From: Thermodesulfobacteriaceae bacterium
GTDB lineage: Bacteria; Desulfobacterota; Thermodesulfobacteria; Thermodesulfobacteriales; Thermodesulfobacteriaceae
Length of the DNA stretch: 64,000 bases
Assembly: GCA_025062245.1 (NCBI GenBank)
Contig: JANXAD010000004.1
Coordinates: 1-64,000, forward strand
Direction: 5' to 3'
The notes under the pieces were generated by a model. That model was given only the letters and a program-made list of their open reading frames with translations, made no database searches and was not told the DNA's origin. This document shows positions 1 through 8,882 of this stretch, piece by piece. The translations under genes were made by a program, and so were the position numbers. Numbering within the stretch: the first letter of the stretch is position 1; every line of letters starts with the position of its first letter.

Positions 1-2
1 CT

Positions 3-341
3 CATTACCTTTCTCTTGAGGGTATCAAGTCTCTTGTGAGGGTCTTTTTTAGAGTAGCAGTAAGGGATAATACAGAACTTAGGCTGGCAGGACTTTTACC
101 GGTTATGTTTAACCCTCGTCTGAATCAGCACCGCTGGGTTATAGAAGAAATAAAGAAAAACTTTGGTGAGGAAAAACTTCTTCCTTCTATCAGAACAGAC
201 ATAAAAGTAGCTGAAGCCTTTCAGGCTCATAAGCCTCTTCTTTACTATGCTCCCTATTCTAAGGCTTTAGAGGATTACAAAACCTTAGCAGATAGGTTGC
301 TTGAAATAATCCTTAGTTACAAAATTAGTAAGAATTTTTAA
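3..341 (+). CDS. parA: ParA/Soj-type partition ATPase, C-terminal part (5' end outside window)
   Basis: The reading frame is open from the window edge (it starts H-Y-L-S-L-E-G-I-K-S-L), so this is the tail of a longer gene; the internal GTG at 36 is not a start. ParA/Soj proteins carry a matching C-terminal stretch: a YxSLEG-like segment, then a GLLPVMFNPRLNQH-type segment, then KVAEAFQAHKPLLYYAPYSKA, equivalent to the 'sEApsyGkPi..YdpkSkga' tail. ParA is a deviant Walker ATPase that acts with ParB at parS sites in chromosome segregation. The Walker A region is not in the window. The stop codon overlaps that of the convergent fabF gene by three bases. No parB is seen on this side. Confidence 0.9.
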   Translation, partial: HYLSLEGIKSLVRVFFRVAVRDNTELRLAGLLPVMFNPRLNQHRWVIEEIKKNFGEEKLLPSIRTDIKVAEAFQAHKPLLYYAPYSKALEDYKTLADRLLEIILSYKISKNF

Positions 342-1588
342 AGAGCCTTTAACACTAAGCAGGCATTGATTCCACCAAAGCCAAAGGAGTTTTTTAAAAC
401 GGTTTTCACTTTTTTAAAGCGAGAAGCATTGGGAACATAATCTAAGTCGCACTCAGGATCCGGATTTTCTAAATTGATAGTAGGAGGAATAATTCCCTCT
501 AAAATAGTTTTTACAGAGAAAATGGTTTCAATAGTTCCTGCAGCCCCCCAAGTATGTCCAATCATAGACTTATTAGAAGAAATAGGAATCTTATAGGCGT
601 ACTCTTTGAAAATTTTCTTGATAGCTTTAGTTTCTGTAAGGTCATTTAGAGGAGTTCCTGTGCCGTGGGCATTTATATAGTCTATTTCTTCTGGTTTTAG
701 GTTGGCAGATTCTAAGGCTATTTTAATACATTCTGCTATACTTATAGCTTCTGGTTCTGGAGCTGTGGGATGATAGGCATCACAGGTAGCTCCAAAGCCG
801 GCCACTTCAGCCAAAGGTTTGGCTCCCCTCTCTAAGGCGTGTTCATAAGCTTCAAGAATAAGACATCCTGCTCCTTCAGCAGGAATAAATCCCTTTCTAA
901 GTTTGTCAAAGGGTCTGGAGGCCCTATGAGGCTCCTCATTCCATCTTTCATCTACAATAGCTCCTAAGTTTTCTAAACTGGCTATAATGGTAGGAGTTAT
1001 TCCGGCATCAGCCCCTATCACTAAAGCTATATCTATGATATTCATCTTTATAAGTTGAGCAGAAAGCCCAATAGCTTTAGTTCCTGCCGAACAGGCCTCT
1101 TGTAGAAAGAATTGAGGACCCCGAGCATTAAAAATTCTGGCTACCTCCCCAGCTGCCGTGTTTCCTGCTACATTTATCACACCAAAGGGAGAAACCTTTT
1201 TAGGTCCTGAGGAAAGATAGTTTTTATAGTTTTCTTCAAAAGTTGAAGGAGCACTCAGAGCACAAGCTCCAATAACAGAAAATCTAAAGGGATTCTTAAT
1301 TTCCTCCTTTCTAAAGTTCCAGTTTTTAGCTGTAAGAAGGGCAGAAGAGACAAAAAGATGAAACATTCGGTCATAACGCCTAATAAATTTTTTATCTAAA
1401 AAATCTTCCGGAAAAAAGGAAGTGCATTCTCCTGCCACCTTACACCTAAATTTTTCTACTTCAAAAAGACTTATCTTTTTTATTCCTGAAATTCCCTGAA
1501 TTAATTTTTTCCAACACTCTTCTATTCCTACCCCTAAGGGGCTAATCATTTCCATTCCAGTTATAACTACCTTTCTTTCTCTAAGCAT
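338..1588 (-). CDS. fabF: 3-oxoacyl-ACP synthase (KAS II/FabF family)
   Basis: Condensing enzyme of fatty-acid elongation: decarboxylates malonyl-ACP and joins the two carbons to an acyl-ACP in the cytosol. With the start used here the Cys-His-His triad is Cys166 (EACSAGTKAI), His308 (NAHGTGTPLND) and His345 (SMIGHTWGAAG), matching E. coli FabF spacing. The length of 416 residues is normal. The ATG at 1588 is preferred to the one at 1603 because family members begin close to the 'VVITG' strand and because GGAG lies five bases upstream of 1588. It begins just after the dxs stop, so it is the last gene of xseA-xseB-ispA-dxs-fabF. The active site reads EACSAG instead of the usual TACATG, so a secondary KAS paralogue is possible. 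Confidence 0.9.
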   Translation of the reverse strand: MLRERKVVITGMEMISPLGVGIEECWKKLIQGISGIKKISLFEVEKFRCKVAGECTSFFPEDFLDKKFIRRYDRMFHLFVSSALLTAKNWNFRKEEIKNPFRFSVIGACALSAPSTFEENYKNYLSSGPKKVSPFGVINVAGNTAAGEVARIFNARGPQFFLQEACSAGTKAIGLSAQLIKMNIIDIALVIGADAGITPTIIASLENLGAIVDERWNEEPHRASRPFDKLRKGFIPAEGAGCLILEAYEHALERGAKPLAEVAGFGATCDAYHPTAPEPEAISIAECIKIALESANLKPEEIDYINAHGTGTPLNDLTETKAIKKIFKEYAYKIPISSNKSMIGHTWGAAGTIETIFSVKTILEGIIPPTINLENPDPECDLDYVPNASRFKKVKTVLKNSFGFGGINACLVLKAL

Positions 1589-1590
1589 GC

Positions 1591-3459
1591 CTACTCCAAA
1601 CATTTAAGAATTTCCTGTTTTATACCTTCTGAATCTAAACCATATTTTTTTCTTAAAATTCCTAACTCTCCATGTTCTATAAATTTGTCTGGAAGGGCTA
1701 TTCTTTTAAACTTTCCTTTAAAACCCCTTTCTAAAAGAAATTCTGCTACAGCTGAACCAAACCCTCCTATAAGAGTATTTTCTTCTACGGTAATTAAGCA
1801 GGGAATTTTTTTAGCTACCTCTAAAATAGTTTTTTCATCTAAGGGTTTAACAAACCTACTATTAATTACTGCTACCGATATTCCTTTCTTTTCTAATTCA
1901 TAAGCTGCCCTTAAGCAGGGATAAACTAAGTGGCCTATAGCTAAAAGAGCTATCTCTTTTCCCTCTTTTAAAATTTCTGAAATTCCTAAGGGAATTTCTT
2001 TAAATTCCCAATCTAAGCTTACTCCCTGCCCCGGTCCTCTGGGATATCTTATAGCTACTGGATTTGGATACTTTAGGGCACTATAGAGCATGTGTTGAAG
2101 CTCATTTTCGTCCTTAGGGGCCATAACTATGAGATTGGGAATTAGTCTTAAATAAGAAAGGTCTAAGGTTCCGTGATGGGTAGCTCCATCTTCTCCCACC
2201 AAACCCCCTCTATCTATGGCAAAAATAACTTTAAGATTGTTTAAGGCTACATCATGAATAATCTGATCAAAGGCTCTTTGTAAAAAGGTAGAATAGATAG
2301 CACACACTGGAATTAAACCCTCTAAAGCTAATCCAGCAGCAAAGGTCACAGCATGTTGTTCACAGATTCCTACATCAAAAAATCTTTCCGGATACTTTTC
2401 AGAAAAAGCTTTAAGTCCGGTTCCTAATCTCATAGCTGCAGTTATAGCCACTAAATGGGGTTCCATTTCAGCTAATCTTAAAAGGGTTTTCCCAAAAATT
2501 TCGGTGTAAGAAGGAGGTTCATTTAAAGATTTTATAATTTTTCCTGATTTTACTTCAAAAGGACCAACTCCGTGGAAAGTTTCAGGATCCTTTTCAGCAA
2601 AGGGATATCCCTTACCTTTTTTAGTCAAAACATGAAAAACTATAGGTCCTTCCATTTTTTTGATATTTCCTAAAATTTCAATCAAGGTTTCAAGATCGTG
2701 TCCATCAACAGGACCAATATATTCAAAATTTAAAACTGTAAAAAGAGCCCCTGGAGTTAGGGCAGATTTTAAAATATCTTCTCCTTTTTTCAAAAGATGT
2801 AAGAGATTTTCTCCTCCTGGAAACTTAGGCACAAACTTTTCAAGTTCCTTTTTAAGAAAACGGGCTAAATTTCCTGTTAGCCGTTTAGAAATGAAGGAAG
2901 AAAGGGCTCCTACATTGGGAGAAATAGACATTTCATTGTCATTTAAAATAACTATTAAATTTTCCCTCTGAAAACCTGCATTGTTTAAACCTTCAAAAGC
3001 CAGGCCAGCAGTAATAGCTCCATCCCCAATTACAGCAATAACCTTACCTTCTTTCTTTTTTAACCTTAAAGCTGTAGCTATTCCTAAACCTGCAGAAATA
3101 GAAGTACTACTGTGACCGGTATCTAAAATATCATGAATACTTTCAGCCCTCTTAGGAAAGCCTGCTAATCCTTGATAGGTTCTTAAGGTAGGGAAAAGTT
3201 CCCTTCTTCCTGTAAGGATTTTATGAGTATAGCATTGATGTCCTACATCCCAAATAATCTTATCCTTAGGAGAGTCAAATACGTAATGTAAAGCTAAGCT
3301 CAGTTCAACCACTCCAAGATTAGGAGCTAAGTGCCCTCCGTTTTTAGAAACTACCTCTGTAATTAAATCTCTTATTTCTTGAGCTAAAGCCCTAAGATGA
3401 GAAATTTTCAATTTTTTTAAATCTTGAGGAGAATTTATTTTAGAGAGAAACTTGCTCAT
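1591..3459 (-). CDS. dxs: 1-deoxy-D-xylulose-5-phosphate synthase
   Basis: Thiamin-diphosphate enzyme that condenses pyruvate with glyceraldehyde-3-phosphate, the first step of the non-mevalonate isoprenoid pathway. At 622 residues it has family length. Visible motifs are GGHLAPNLGVVEL near the N-terminus, WDVGHQCYTHKILTGR, the ThDP-binding IGDGAITAGLAFEGLNNAG, the ICEQHAVTFAAGLA pyrimidine-domain segment and the GLVGEDGATHHGTLDLSYLR loop. The start codon lies 20 bases inside the end of ispA, so the two genes are translationally coupled. Together with ispA it forms a small isoprenoid block. Confidence 0.96.
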   Translation of the reverse strand: MSKFLSKINSPQDLKKLKISHLRALAQEIRDLITEVVSKNGGHLAPNLGVVELSLALHYVFDSPKDKIIWDVGHQCYTHKILTGRRELFPTLRTYQGLAGFPKRAESIHDILDTGHSSTSISAGLGIATALRLKKKEGKVIAVIGDGAITAGLAFEGLNNAGFQRENLIVILNDNEMSISPNVGALSSFISKRLTGNLARFLKKELEKFVPKFPGGENLLHLLKKGEDILKSALTPGALFTVLNFEYIGPVDGHDLETLIEILGNIKKMEGPIVFHVLTKKGKGYPFAEKDPETFHGVGPFEVKSGKIIKSLNEPPSYTEIFGKTLLRLAEMEPHLVAITAAMRLGTGLKAFSEKYPERFFDVGICEQHAVTFAAGLALEGLIPVCAIYSTFLQRAFDQIIHDVALNNLKVIFAIDRGGLVGEDGATHHGTLDLSYLRLIPNLIVMAPKDENELQHMLYSALKYPNPVAIRYPRGPGQGVSLDWEFKEIPLGISEILKEGKEIALLAIGHLVYPCLRAAYELEKKGISVAVINSRFVKPLDEKTILEVAKKIPCLITVEENTLIGGFGSAVAEFLLERGFKGKFKRIALPDKFIEHGELGILRKKYGLDSEGIKQEILKCLE

Positions 3460-4387
3460 TTTGAATAGACTTAGAACTTGTAGAAATTCTATTTATAATG
3501 AAATTAGCCAAGGCTTTTAGGGGTTCTCCTCTATTTCCAAAAAATTTTAAACTTTCTATAGCCTTTTGTATGTGTTTACTTGCTAATGCTTTAGTTTTTT
3601 CTAAACCAAAAAGGGCAGGGTAGGTTAATTTTTGTTTTTTTACATCAGAAAAGGTTTTTTTGCCGATTTTTTTTTCATCTCCTATTATGTCCAAGAGGTC
3701 ATCCACAATTTGGAAGGCAAAACCTAAATTTTTTCCGTAAGAGGATAAAACTCTTAGTTCCTTAGATTGGGCTCCTCCTAAGAGGGCTCCACTTAAAAGG
3801 GAAGCTTCCATAAAACAAACGGTTTTGTGAAGATGGATCCATTTCAAAACCTTAGGATTTCCCTTCTTTCCTTCCATTAGGAGGTCAACCATTTGGCCTC
3901 CTACCATGCCTCTTAAACCTATAGCTTTTGAAACCCAATATATAGCCTTTAGAAGTCTCGTTTTATTTACTTTTTTTACTAACTCAGGATGGGTAAAAAA
4001 TTCAAAGGCCAAAGCCTGAAGTCCATCTCCAGCTAAAATAGCCGTTGCAGGATCAAAGGCTTTATGACAAGAGGGTTTTCCTCTTCTTAAGTCGTCATCG
4101 TCCATACAGGGAAGATCATCGTGTATCAGAGAATAGGTATGTAAACATTCCAGTCCTGCTGCAAAAAGAAGAATCCTTTCCCAATCTCCTCCCACAACCT
4201 CACAACCAGCTAAACACAAAATAGGTCTAAATCTTTTTCCACCAGCCAAAAGACTATATTTAGAAGCAGAAATAACCCTTTCTTCATAGCCCTTGGCCTT
4301 TGGAAAGTAGGTTTCTAAAATTTTTTCTATCCTTTGGGTTCGAAGTTCTAAGTAGGAAATAAGATCAAAATGGTTATTTTTTTCCAT
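3440..4387 (-). CDS. ispA: Polyprenyl diphosphate synthase (farnesyl/geranylgeranyl type)
   Basis: Trans-isoprenyl diphosphate synthase that lengthens allylic diphosphates with isopentenyl diphosphate, probably giving C15 or C20 products. The first Asp-rich motif is DDLPCMDDDD followed by LRRGKPSCH, and the second is DDLLDIIGD; both bind Mg-diphosphate. GGKRFRPILCL is the usual substrate-binding Arg/Lys segment. At 315 residues it is slightly longer than typical because of a basic/Ser-rich C-terminal tail. It overlaps xseB by 14 bases at its start and dxs by 20 bases at its end. Product chain length cannot be fixed by eye. Confidence 0.92.
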   Translation of the reverse strand: MEKNNHFDLISYLELRTQRIEKILETYFPKAKGYEERVISASKYSLLAGGKRFRPILCLAGCEVVGGDWERILLFAAGLECLHTYSLIHDDLPCMDDDDLRRGKPSCHKAFDPATAILAGDGLQALAFEFFTHPELVKKVNKTRLLKAIYWVSKAIGLRGMVGGQMVDLLMEGKKGNPKVLKWIHLHKTVCFMEASLLSGALLGGAQSKELRVLSSYGKNLGFAFQIVDDLLDIIGDEKKIGKKTFSDVKKQKLTYPALFGLEKTKALASKHIQKAIESLKFFGNRGEPLKALANFIINRISTSSKSIQNEQVSL

Positions 4388-4634
4388 TTTTTAAAGTCTC
4401 TAAAGCTTTTTCCAAGGATTCTATTTGATATTCCTCTTTTTCTTTTAAAATTACCTTTACTTTAACCCGAGCTTTCTTTAATTTTTCCTCACAAAGAAGA
4501 ATTAAATTCATACCTTCTTCATAAAGAGAAAGAGCTTCCTCTAACTCTAAATTGGGATTTTCTAAAAGCTTAAGAATTTCTTCAACCCTTTTTAAAGCTT
4601 TTTCTAAGGAAAGAAATTCTCTTTTTTCTTCCAA
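4374..4634 (-). CDS. xseB: Exodeoxyribonuclease VII small subunit
   Basis: An 86-residue helical protein with the family pattern: SLEKALKRVEEILKLLENPNL, then LEEALSLYEEGMNLILLCEEKLKKA. XseB subunits surround XseA in the single-strand-specific exonuclease VII. The gene starts six bases after the xseA stop and overlaps ispA by 14 bases, the order common in many bacteria. It ends in a short Lys-rich tail. Confidence 0.93.
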   Translation of the reverse strand: MEEKREFLSLEKALKRVEEILKLLENPNLELEEALSLYEEGMNLILLCEEKLKKARVKVKVILKEKEEYQIESLEKALETLKNGKK

Positions 4635-4640
4635 AACTTC

Positions 4641-5873
4641 TTACCTTAAAATTTTTTCTACCTTTACCAAAAGTTTTCCTTCGGCTAATTGAATTTCTAA
4701 GTATTCTTTTTCTCTAACCTCTTTAACACTTTTAACAATTTTACCTTCAGGATATGATTTTACTATACTATAGCCCTTTTGTAAAATATTTAGAGGAGAT
4801 AGGGAAAAAAGTAAGTTTTTAAAATTTTCCAATTTCTTTTCCTTTTGAAAGAGAAGCTTTTCTAAGTTTATTTGAAGATGCTTTTTAAAAGCTTTAAGAT
4901 TTTCTTCCCAAGAAATTAACTTTTCCTGAGGACTCCTTTTTTGGAGTCTCCATTTAAATTGATGAACTAACCTTTCCCATTTTGAAAAAAGGAGTTCTGT
5001 TTGTTTGGAAAGTCTTTCTCTATAAAAAGTTAATTTTTTAAGGATTTCTGTTTTATCTGGTAAAATCTCTTGAGCAGCAGCTGAAGGAGTAGGGCATCTT
5101 TTATCTGCAATAAGATCACAGAGGGTATAATCTATTTCATGTCCCACCGCAGAAACTATAGGTATTTTAGAATCCTTTAGACCGAGGATGATATCTTCAC
5201 TATAAAAGGGAGCTAAATCCTCAAAGGAACCTCCTCCACGAGTAATTACTATAATTTCAACTTCAGGAAAATTAAGATTTATTTCATAAACCGCTTGAAC
5301 AATTTCCTTTTCTGCACCTTCCCCTTGAACTTTTACGGGATATACTAAAATTTCCACTTCCCATTTGTCTTGAGCTATTTTAAGAAAATCCTGAAGGGCT
5401 GCTCCAAAAAGGGAAGTAATTAAAGCAATTTTTTTGGGATACTTAGGAAGTGCTCTTTTTCTACTTGGGTCAAAAAGAGATTTATATTTTTCAATCAAAG
5501 CTTCCTTTTTTAAAATTAAAGCTCCCGTTCCTAAGGGTTCTATCTTTCTTATCACTAAAAAACATTCTCCAGAACGGGAGAAAAAGGTAAGTTTACTTAA
5601 ACAAATAACTTTAAGACCGTTTCTTAAGTAAGGAACTATTTTAGAATCCCTCTGAGAATTAAAAATAATAGCTTTTAACGAGGCCTCCTCCTCTATAAGA
5701 TTGAAATAGACATTACCATTTTGACTATACCTCAGATTAGCTATTTCACCCTCTATCCACAAGAGGGGATAACTTTTTTCCATAAGATCCTTTATACTTT
5801 GGGTTATCTCTTTTACAGTATAAAAAAGTTTATTTTCTTTTTCTTCTATAGAGGATTGAAAAACTTCTATCAT
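4641..5873 (-). CDS. xseA: Exodeoxyribonuclease VII large subunit
   Basis: Catalytic subunit of ExoVII, which degrades single-stranded DNA from both ends. The N-terminal OB-fold (about residues 18-110) contains LLWIEGEIANLRYSQNGNVY. The catalytic domain contains ALITSLFGAALQDFLKIA, VIITRGGGSFEDLAPFYSE-type and PIVSAVGHEIDYTLCDLIAD motifs, followed by RCPTPSAAAQEI. After this comes a long coiled coil (about 265-350), and the C-terminus has ILQKGYSIV. The 410-residue length is normal. It is the first gene of the minus-strand operon and is divergent from nrdR, with 55 bases between the two starts. Confidence 0.95.
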   Translation of the reverse strand: MIEVFQSSIEEKENKLFYTVKEITQSIKDLMEKSYPLLWIEGEIANLRYSQNGNVYFNLIEEEASLKAIIFNSQRDSKIVPYLRNGLKVICLSKLTFFSRSGECFLVIRKIEPLGTGALILKKEALIEKYKSLFDPSRKRALPKYPKKIALITSLFGAALQDFLKIAQDKWEVEILVYPVKVQGEGAEKEIVQAVYEINLNFPEVEIIVITRGGGSFEDLAPFYSEDIILGLKDSKIPIVSAVGHEIDYTLCDLIADKRCPTPSAAAQEILPDKTEILKKLTFYRERLSKQTELLFSKWERLVHQFKWRLQKRSPQEKLISWEENLKAFKKHLQINLEKLLFQKEKKLENFKNLLFSLSPLNILQKGYSIVKSYPEGKIVKSVKEVREKEYLEIQLAEGKLLVKVEKILR

Positions 5874-5882
5874 AGCTTAAAT

Positions 5883-5911
5883 TTGGTAAAAATTTAAACC
5901 TATTGTATAAT
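5883..5911 (+). promoter_or_regulatory. Sigma-70-type promoter for nrdR-pyrF-DUF763
   Basis: TTGGTA at 5883-5888 and TATAAT at 5906-5911 are separated by 17 bases. The nrdR ATG is only 17 bases after the -10 box and no Shine-Dalgarno sequence precedes it, so the transcript would be almost leaderless. Confidence 0.7.
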
Positions 5912-5928
5912 GTTTTTTAAAAGATACA

Positions 5929-6393
5929 ATGAAATGTCCCCGTTGTAAAGAGCCTGAAACTAAGGTTATTGACTCACGCACCATAGAAGATGGCTTTTCT
6001 ATAAGAAGAAGAAGGGAATGTTCAGTCTGTGGATACAGATTCACCACCTATGAAAAAATGGAATTAGATATAGTGGTAATAAAAAAGGATGGTAGAAGAG
6101 AGCCTTACGATAGAAACAAGTTACTTTCAGGCCTTAAAAAGGCTATCCATAAAAGACCCGTAAGTGAGGAAGTAATAAGAAATTTCGTTAAAGAATTAGA
6201 ATTAGATTTAATTCAAAAGGGAGAAATAGAGGTTCCTTCTTCTTATATTGGAGAAAAGGTTATGTCAGCTTTAAAAGAATGGGACAAAGTAGCTTACATA
6301 AGATTTGCTTCAGTTTATAGAGATTTTAAAGACCCCTTTGAATTTGTTGAACAAGTAGAGGGGCTTAAAAGGGAAAAAGGTGAAACTGATTAA
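5929..6393 (+). CDS. nrdR: Transcriptional repressor NrdR
   Basis: Nucleotide-sensing repressor of ribonucleotide reductase genes. The N-terminal zinc ribbon has CPRCKEPETKVIDSR followed by CSVCGYRFTTYE, giving the four Cys ligands. The ATP-cone domain begins at about residue 48 with VVIKKDGRREPYDRNKLLSGL. The 154-residue length is typical. The ATG at 5929 is the only suitable start and has no Shine-Dalgarno sequence. The gene overlaps pyrF by 14 bases. The window also encodes a B12-dependent reductase (61731-63506), a likely target, although no NrdR box was identified there by eye. Confidence 0.95.
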   Translation: MKCPRCKEPETKVIDSRTIEDGFSIRRRRECSVCGYRFTTYEKMELDIVVIKKDGRREPYDRNKLLSGLKKAIHKRPVSEEVIRNFVKELELDLIQKGEIEVPSSYIGEKVMSALKEWDKVAYIRFASVYRDFKDPFEFVEQVEGLKREKGETD

Positions 6394-7120
6394 GCTACCG
6401 GCAGAAGAAAGAATAATTTTTCCTTTAGATGTAAGTTCCTCTGAAGAGGCTACCCTTTGGGTAGAAAGATTAAATCCCTTTATAGGGGTTTTTAAAATAG
6501 GTTTAGAACTCTTTATTTCAGAGGGTCCTCAAATAATAGAAAAAATAAGAAATAAAACCAACAAAAAAATTTTTTTAGACTTAAAATTAAACGACATTCC
6601 CAATACGGTAAGTAAAGCGGTAAGAGTTATTTCAAATATGGGAGTAGATTGGGTTAGTGTGCATCTTTTAGCAGGAAGTTTAGCTTTACGTAAAGCTTTA
6701 GAATTGGCTTATAACAATTTAAAGATCATAGGAATTACCATTTTGACTTCCTTAGATAGAGCCGATCTTTTAGAATTAGGATTTAATGCAGAATTAGCAA
6801 AAGATCTTAAGGAATTAGTTTTAAGATTAGCTTTTTTAGCCTATCAAACAGGTTGTGAAGGTATAGTTTGTTCTGCTAAAGAGGTAGAAAAAGTTAAGGA
6901 AAACTTTCCAGAATTAATAACCATAGTTCCAGGGATAAGACTAAGTGAGGAAAGAAGAGATGACCAGTTAAGAACTGCTACTCCTTATGAGGCTATTCTC
7001 TTGGGAGCAGACTATTTGGTAATTGGAAGACCTATTAAAGAGGCCTCTTTTCCAGAGAAAGTTTGTGAAGAAATAATAGTTCAAATTAAAAGGGCTTTAG
7101 AAGAAAGAGAGGATGATTAA
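6380..7120 (+). CDS. pyrF: Orotidine 5'-phosphate decarboxylase
   Basis: Last step of UMP synthesis, decarboxylating OMP. The start region FPLDVSS and the catalytic tetrad segment FLDLKLNDIPNTV (Asp-Lys-x-x-Asp) are clear; later come PGIRL and LVIGRPI, the phosphate-binding loop. The 246 residues fit the short bacterial form. It overlaps nrdR at its start and DUF763 at its end by 8 bases. The other pyrimidine genes in the window, carA and the fused pyrE, lie elsewhere. Confidence 0.95.
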   Translation: MKLIKLPAEERIIFPLDVSSSEEATLWVERLNPFIGVFKIGLELFISEGPQIIEKIRNKTNKKIFLDLKLNDIPNTVSKAVRVISNMGVDWVSVHLLAGSLALRKALELAYNNLKIIGITILTSLDRADLLELGFNAELAKDLKELVLRLAFLAYQTGCEGIVCSAKEVEKVKENFPELITIVPGIRLSEERRDDQLRTATPYEAILLGADYLVIGRPIKEASFPEKVCEEIIVQIKRALEEREDD

Positions 7121-8192
7121 AAAAGACATCGTGGATCTTCCTCTTCATGGAGGAAAATGTCCTTCCTGGCTTTTTGAAAAAATGGTTAGACTAAGTAGAG
7201 CTATTTTACTTTTAGTTTATATGGAATTTGGAAGGGAAGAACTTTTAAGGAGAATTTCAGATCCCTTTTGGTTTCAAGCTTTGGGATGTTTGTTGGGTTT
7301 TGACTGGCACTCCTCTGGCCTTACCACTACAGTAGGAGGAGCCCTAAAAGAAGCTCTTTCTCCCTATTTTAAGGAGATAGGAATTTATCTTTGCGGAGGT
7401 AAAGGAAAAAGAGCTCTTCAAACTCCTCAAGAGATAGAATTTTGGGGTGAAAAACATGCTTTACCTTTAGAAACTCAATACTTGATAACCTTAAGCAGGT
7501 TGACAGCCAGAATTGATAATCATGCTTTACAAGATGGATTTAAACTTTATTTTCATCTCTTCATTTTTTCTAAAGAAGGAAGCTGGGCAGTTGTCCAACA
7601 GGGAATGGATGAAACCACAGCTTATGCTCGGAGATATCACTGGTATAGTAAAAATACCGTAGATCTTTGTGAAGAACCTCATACAGGAATCCTTTCTCCA
7701 ATTAAAAGAAAGGAAGTGCTGAATTTAGTTGCTAAAGAAAGCAAAGCGGTTCAGAATTCTTTGGTGGCTTTAATAAGGGAAAATCCAGCTAAAATTTTAA
7801 AAGAAGTAAGCTTGCAAAATTATTTGATATTTAAGAAAGACCATGAGCTTAGCCTGAGAGATCTTACTTATAAAAATTTAAAAAAGGTTTTAGAAATTAC
7901 TTATGAAAATCCTCCTTCAGAGTTTAAAGAACTTCTTTTAACTTCGGGCTTAGGAGCTAAGACCTTGAGAGCTCTCACTCTTACTGCTGAACTTATCTAT
8001 AATGTGAGGGCTTCTCGAGAAGATCCGGTTTGTTATGCCTATGCTCACGGTGGAAAGGATGGTCATCCCTATCGGTTAAATAGAAAACTTTATGAAACAA
8101 CCCTTAGGGAATTAGAAGAAATTATCAGTAAAGTTAAAATTTCTCATTCGGAAAAACTGGAACTTTTTAGAAAGCTTCCTTATATTTTTTAG
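7113..8192 (+). CDS. DUF763 family protein
   Basis: A 359-residue protein recognised as DUF763 from its N-terminal DLPLHGGKCPSWLFEKM and the later SSGLTTTVGGALKEAL segment; ends of the type AYAHGGKDGHPYRLNRK are also conserved. The family is widespread in thermophilic archaea and some bacteria. Its biochemical role is not known to me, and a nucleic-acid role is only speculation. It overlaps pyrF by 8 bases. The final base pairs of the stop codon (TAG, 8190-8192) lie at the edge of a MITE-like element, so the present C-terminus may have been set by that insertion. Confidence 0.85.
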   Translation: MIKKDIVDLPLHGGKCPSWLFEKMVRLSRAILLLVYMEFGREELLRRISDPFWFQALGCLLGFDWHSSGLTTTVGGALKEALSPYFKEIGIYLCGGKGKRALQTPQEIEFWGEKHALPLETQYLITLSRLTARIDNHALQDGFKLYFHLFIFSKEGSWAVVQQGMDETTAYARRYHWYSKNTVDLCEEPHTGILSPIKRKEVLNLVAKESKAVQNSLVALIRENPAKILKEVSLQNYLIFKKDHELSLRDLTYKNLKKVLEITYENPPSEFKELLLTSGLGAKTLRALTLTAELIYNVRASREDPVCYAYAHGGKDGHPYRLNRKLYETTLRELEEIISKVKISHSEKLELFRKLPYIF

Positions 8193-8471
8193 ACCTTTAC
8201 AAAATTCAAGGGTTTAAAAAAATTTAAGAATAAATTTACAGAAAAAACAAGGGGGTATCTCAAAGTTTAGAGCTTGGTGAGAAAGCGGCAAGGGAGTAAG
8301 TAAAGATAGGTAAGTCTTTAGTTAAAACCTGTTTATGAGGTATGGGCATATAAGGAGAAGGATTAAGGGGTTTGAGATGGTGGTTTAGGGGTTAAATTGG
8401 GATGACAGACAGGAGATAGCCAAGAGAGAGGCTTAGGTAGTTAAATTTAAGCCGAATTTTTCAAAGGTTTC
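8190..8471 (+). mobile_element. MITE-like inverted-repeat element, copy A (282 bp, diverged)
   Basis: The left end reads TAGACCTTTACAAAATTCAA and the right end GAATTTTTCAAAGGTTTC, which are inverted copies of one another with a few mismatches. The first ~75 bases and the last ~25 align with two other copies at 35281-35586 and 49312-49631; the middle is strongly diverged. No long reading frame is present. T-rich flanks (TTTT on both sides) may be a target duplication, but this is weak in AT-rich DNA. Confidence 0.7.
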
Positions 8472-8840
8472 TTTTAATTTTATAGGTAATCCGTAGATAG
8501 CCTTTATTGTGAAAAAAATCACTAAATCTTATTTTTAATTTATTTTGTAATTTAATTTAAAAACTAATTTTTTTAAATAATTGAAAGCTTTGGGTAGTAT
8601 CTTAAAAGATGGGTATGGCGAAGGGAGGTTATAAAGGCTAAATTTTATGTTAGATTATCCTTTTTATAACTCCAACCTAAATAATCATTTTTATGATTTT
8701 AGCATGGTTTTTTCTTGGGGTGTTAGTTTAAAGGGATTTGAGTTAATTATAAGGAATAGATTTTGAAAATAAATAAGAAAAAAACTATTTTAAATTAAGA
8801 TTTTAAAGTTATAATTAGGGATATTGTTATAATTTGGCAG
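8472..8840 (+). other. Gene-free region upstream of the dsr operon, with one hairpin
   Basis: No gene is seen. The region is very AT-rich. GGAGGTTATAAA (8624-8635) and TTTATAACTCC (8663-8673) can form an 11-bp stem with one bulged base and a loop of about 27 bases. It may belong to dsr regulation or be a relic of an element; nothing in the sequence decides this. Confidence 0.4.
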
Positions 8841-8868
8841 TTGACATTTTAGTTTAATAAATTATAAA
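8841..8868 (+). promoter_or_regulatory. Sigma-70-type promoter of the dsr operon
   Basis: A perfect TTGACA at 8841-8846, a 16-base spacer and TATAAA at 8863-8868. The first start codon is at 8883, only 14 bases after the -10 box and without a Shine-Dalgarno sequence, suggesting a near-leaderless mRNA. A second TATAAT occurs just upstream, around 8828. Confidence 0.7.
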
Positions 8869-8882
8869 AAATTAAATTAAAA

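Noticed and set aside
2660-2971. Open frame opposite dxs
   Set aside because: It lies entirely antisense to a clear dxs coding region and has no ribosome site or family resemblance. The same holds for similar frames opposite argJ, korA, nrdJ and the VWA gene.
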